A stretch of 58,721 bases of DNA. It comes from an uncultured Prevotellaceae bacterium (GTDB taxonomy: Bacteria > Bacteroidota > Bacteroidia > Bacteroidales > Bacteroidaceae). The notes under the pieces are model-generated. The model saw only the letters and a list, made by a program, of their open reading frames with translations. It did no database searches and was not told the DNA's origin. Of this stretch, positions 58,661 through 58,721 are shown in pieces; position 1 is the stretch's first letter; the number at the start of each line of letters is the position of its first letter. Where the stretch lies: the NCBI GenBank assembly GCA_902779455.1, contig CACZBS010000021.1:1-58721 (forward strand). Reading direction: 5' to 3'. Position numbers and translations under genes: made by a program.

Positions 58661-58721
58661 ATCCTTTATTACTATATTATTATAAAACATGAAAACTATA
58701 AAATACGAAAATTGTAAAAGT

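Overview
The window reads as chromosomal DNA of a Bacteroidales bacterium, most likely Prevotellaceae. Promoters are repeatedly of the Bacteroidetes TAnnTTTG type rather than sigma70-like. Shine-Dalgarno sequences are mostly weak. Gene content (PCMD and calycin-like secreted proteins, DUF4369 lipoprotein, stand-alone MetH activation domain, FISUMP-like domain, PL11 and GH3 carbohydrate enzymes) is typical of that order. The species cannot be fixed from the sequence.

1-33.1 kb is GC-rich core genome. It starts with the 3' end of a 5S rRNA. Next comes a compact housekeeping run: dnaX, a DivIC-like gene, a membrane protein, a DUF4369 lipoprotein, pyrC, the MetH reactivation domain, a metallophosphoesterase and a PlsC-type acyltransferase, several of them overlapping by 4 bp. 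A surface/secreted group follows (two PCMD proteins around an outer-membrane barrel), then asnA on the minus strand. A glycan block holds a 1505-aa PL11 rhamnogalacturonan lyase, a GH3 glycosidase with PA14 domain and an MFS sugar porter, followed by hsp20 and a sodium:solute symporter. clpS-clpA-aat form an N-degron module. Last come a minus-strand AraC regulator with a glutathione peroxidase, a flavodoxin/cyclophilin-like lipoprotein, and a CDF metal exporter.

From about 33.1 kb base composition drops visibly and the window becomes a defence island on an acquired element. 33.3-33.9 kb has no conventional gene but is dense in structure: a strong promoter, long hairpins, a minus-strand 36-codon membrane peptide with a sequestered ribosome binding site (type I toxin-antitoxin-like), and a terminator ending one base before the next start codon. 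A restriction-modification locus follows (m5C methyltransferase, HNH nuclease, Vsr), with a deoxyribosyltransferase-like gene inside it. Then a small XRE regulator opens a complete type 1 BREX operon (brxA, brxB, brxC, pglX, pglZ, brxL). A Septu-like ATPase/HNH pair is embedded between pglX and pglZ. A 1071-aa protein with a nuclease-like N-terminus follows brxL. A strong hairpin closes the run, and minus-strand mobilization genes (relaxase, MobC) reach the right edge, so the island probably belongs to a mobilizable or conjugative element.

The most unusual signals are: the toxin/antisense-like locus at 33.29-33.69 kb; the attenuator-like leader of the methyltransferase; the 1071-aa BREX-linked protein; palindromic repeats inserted in frame in clpA and probably vsr; and a nested palindrome cluster between convergent genes at 11.3-11.8 kb. 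No search or folding program was run. Family calls come from motifs and remembered family features, and coordinates were read by hand.
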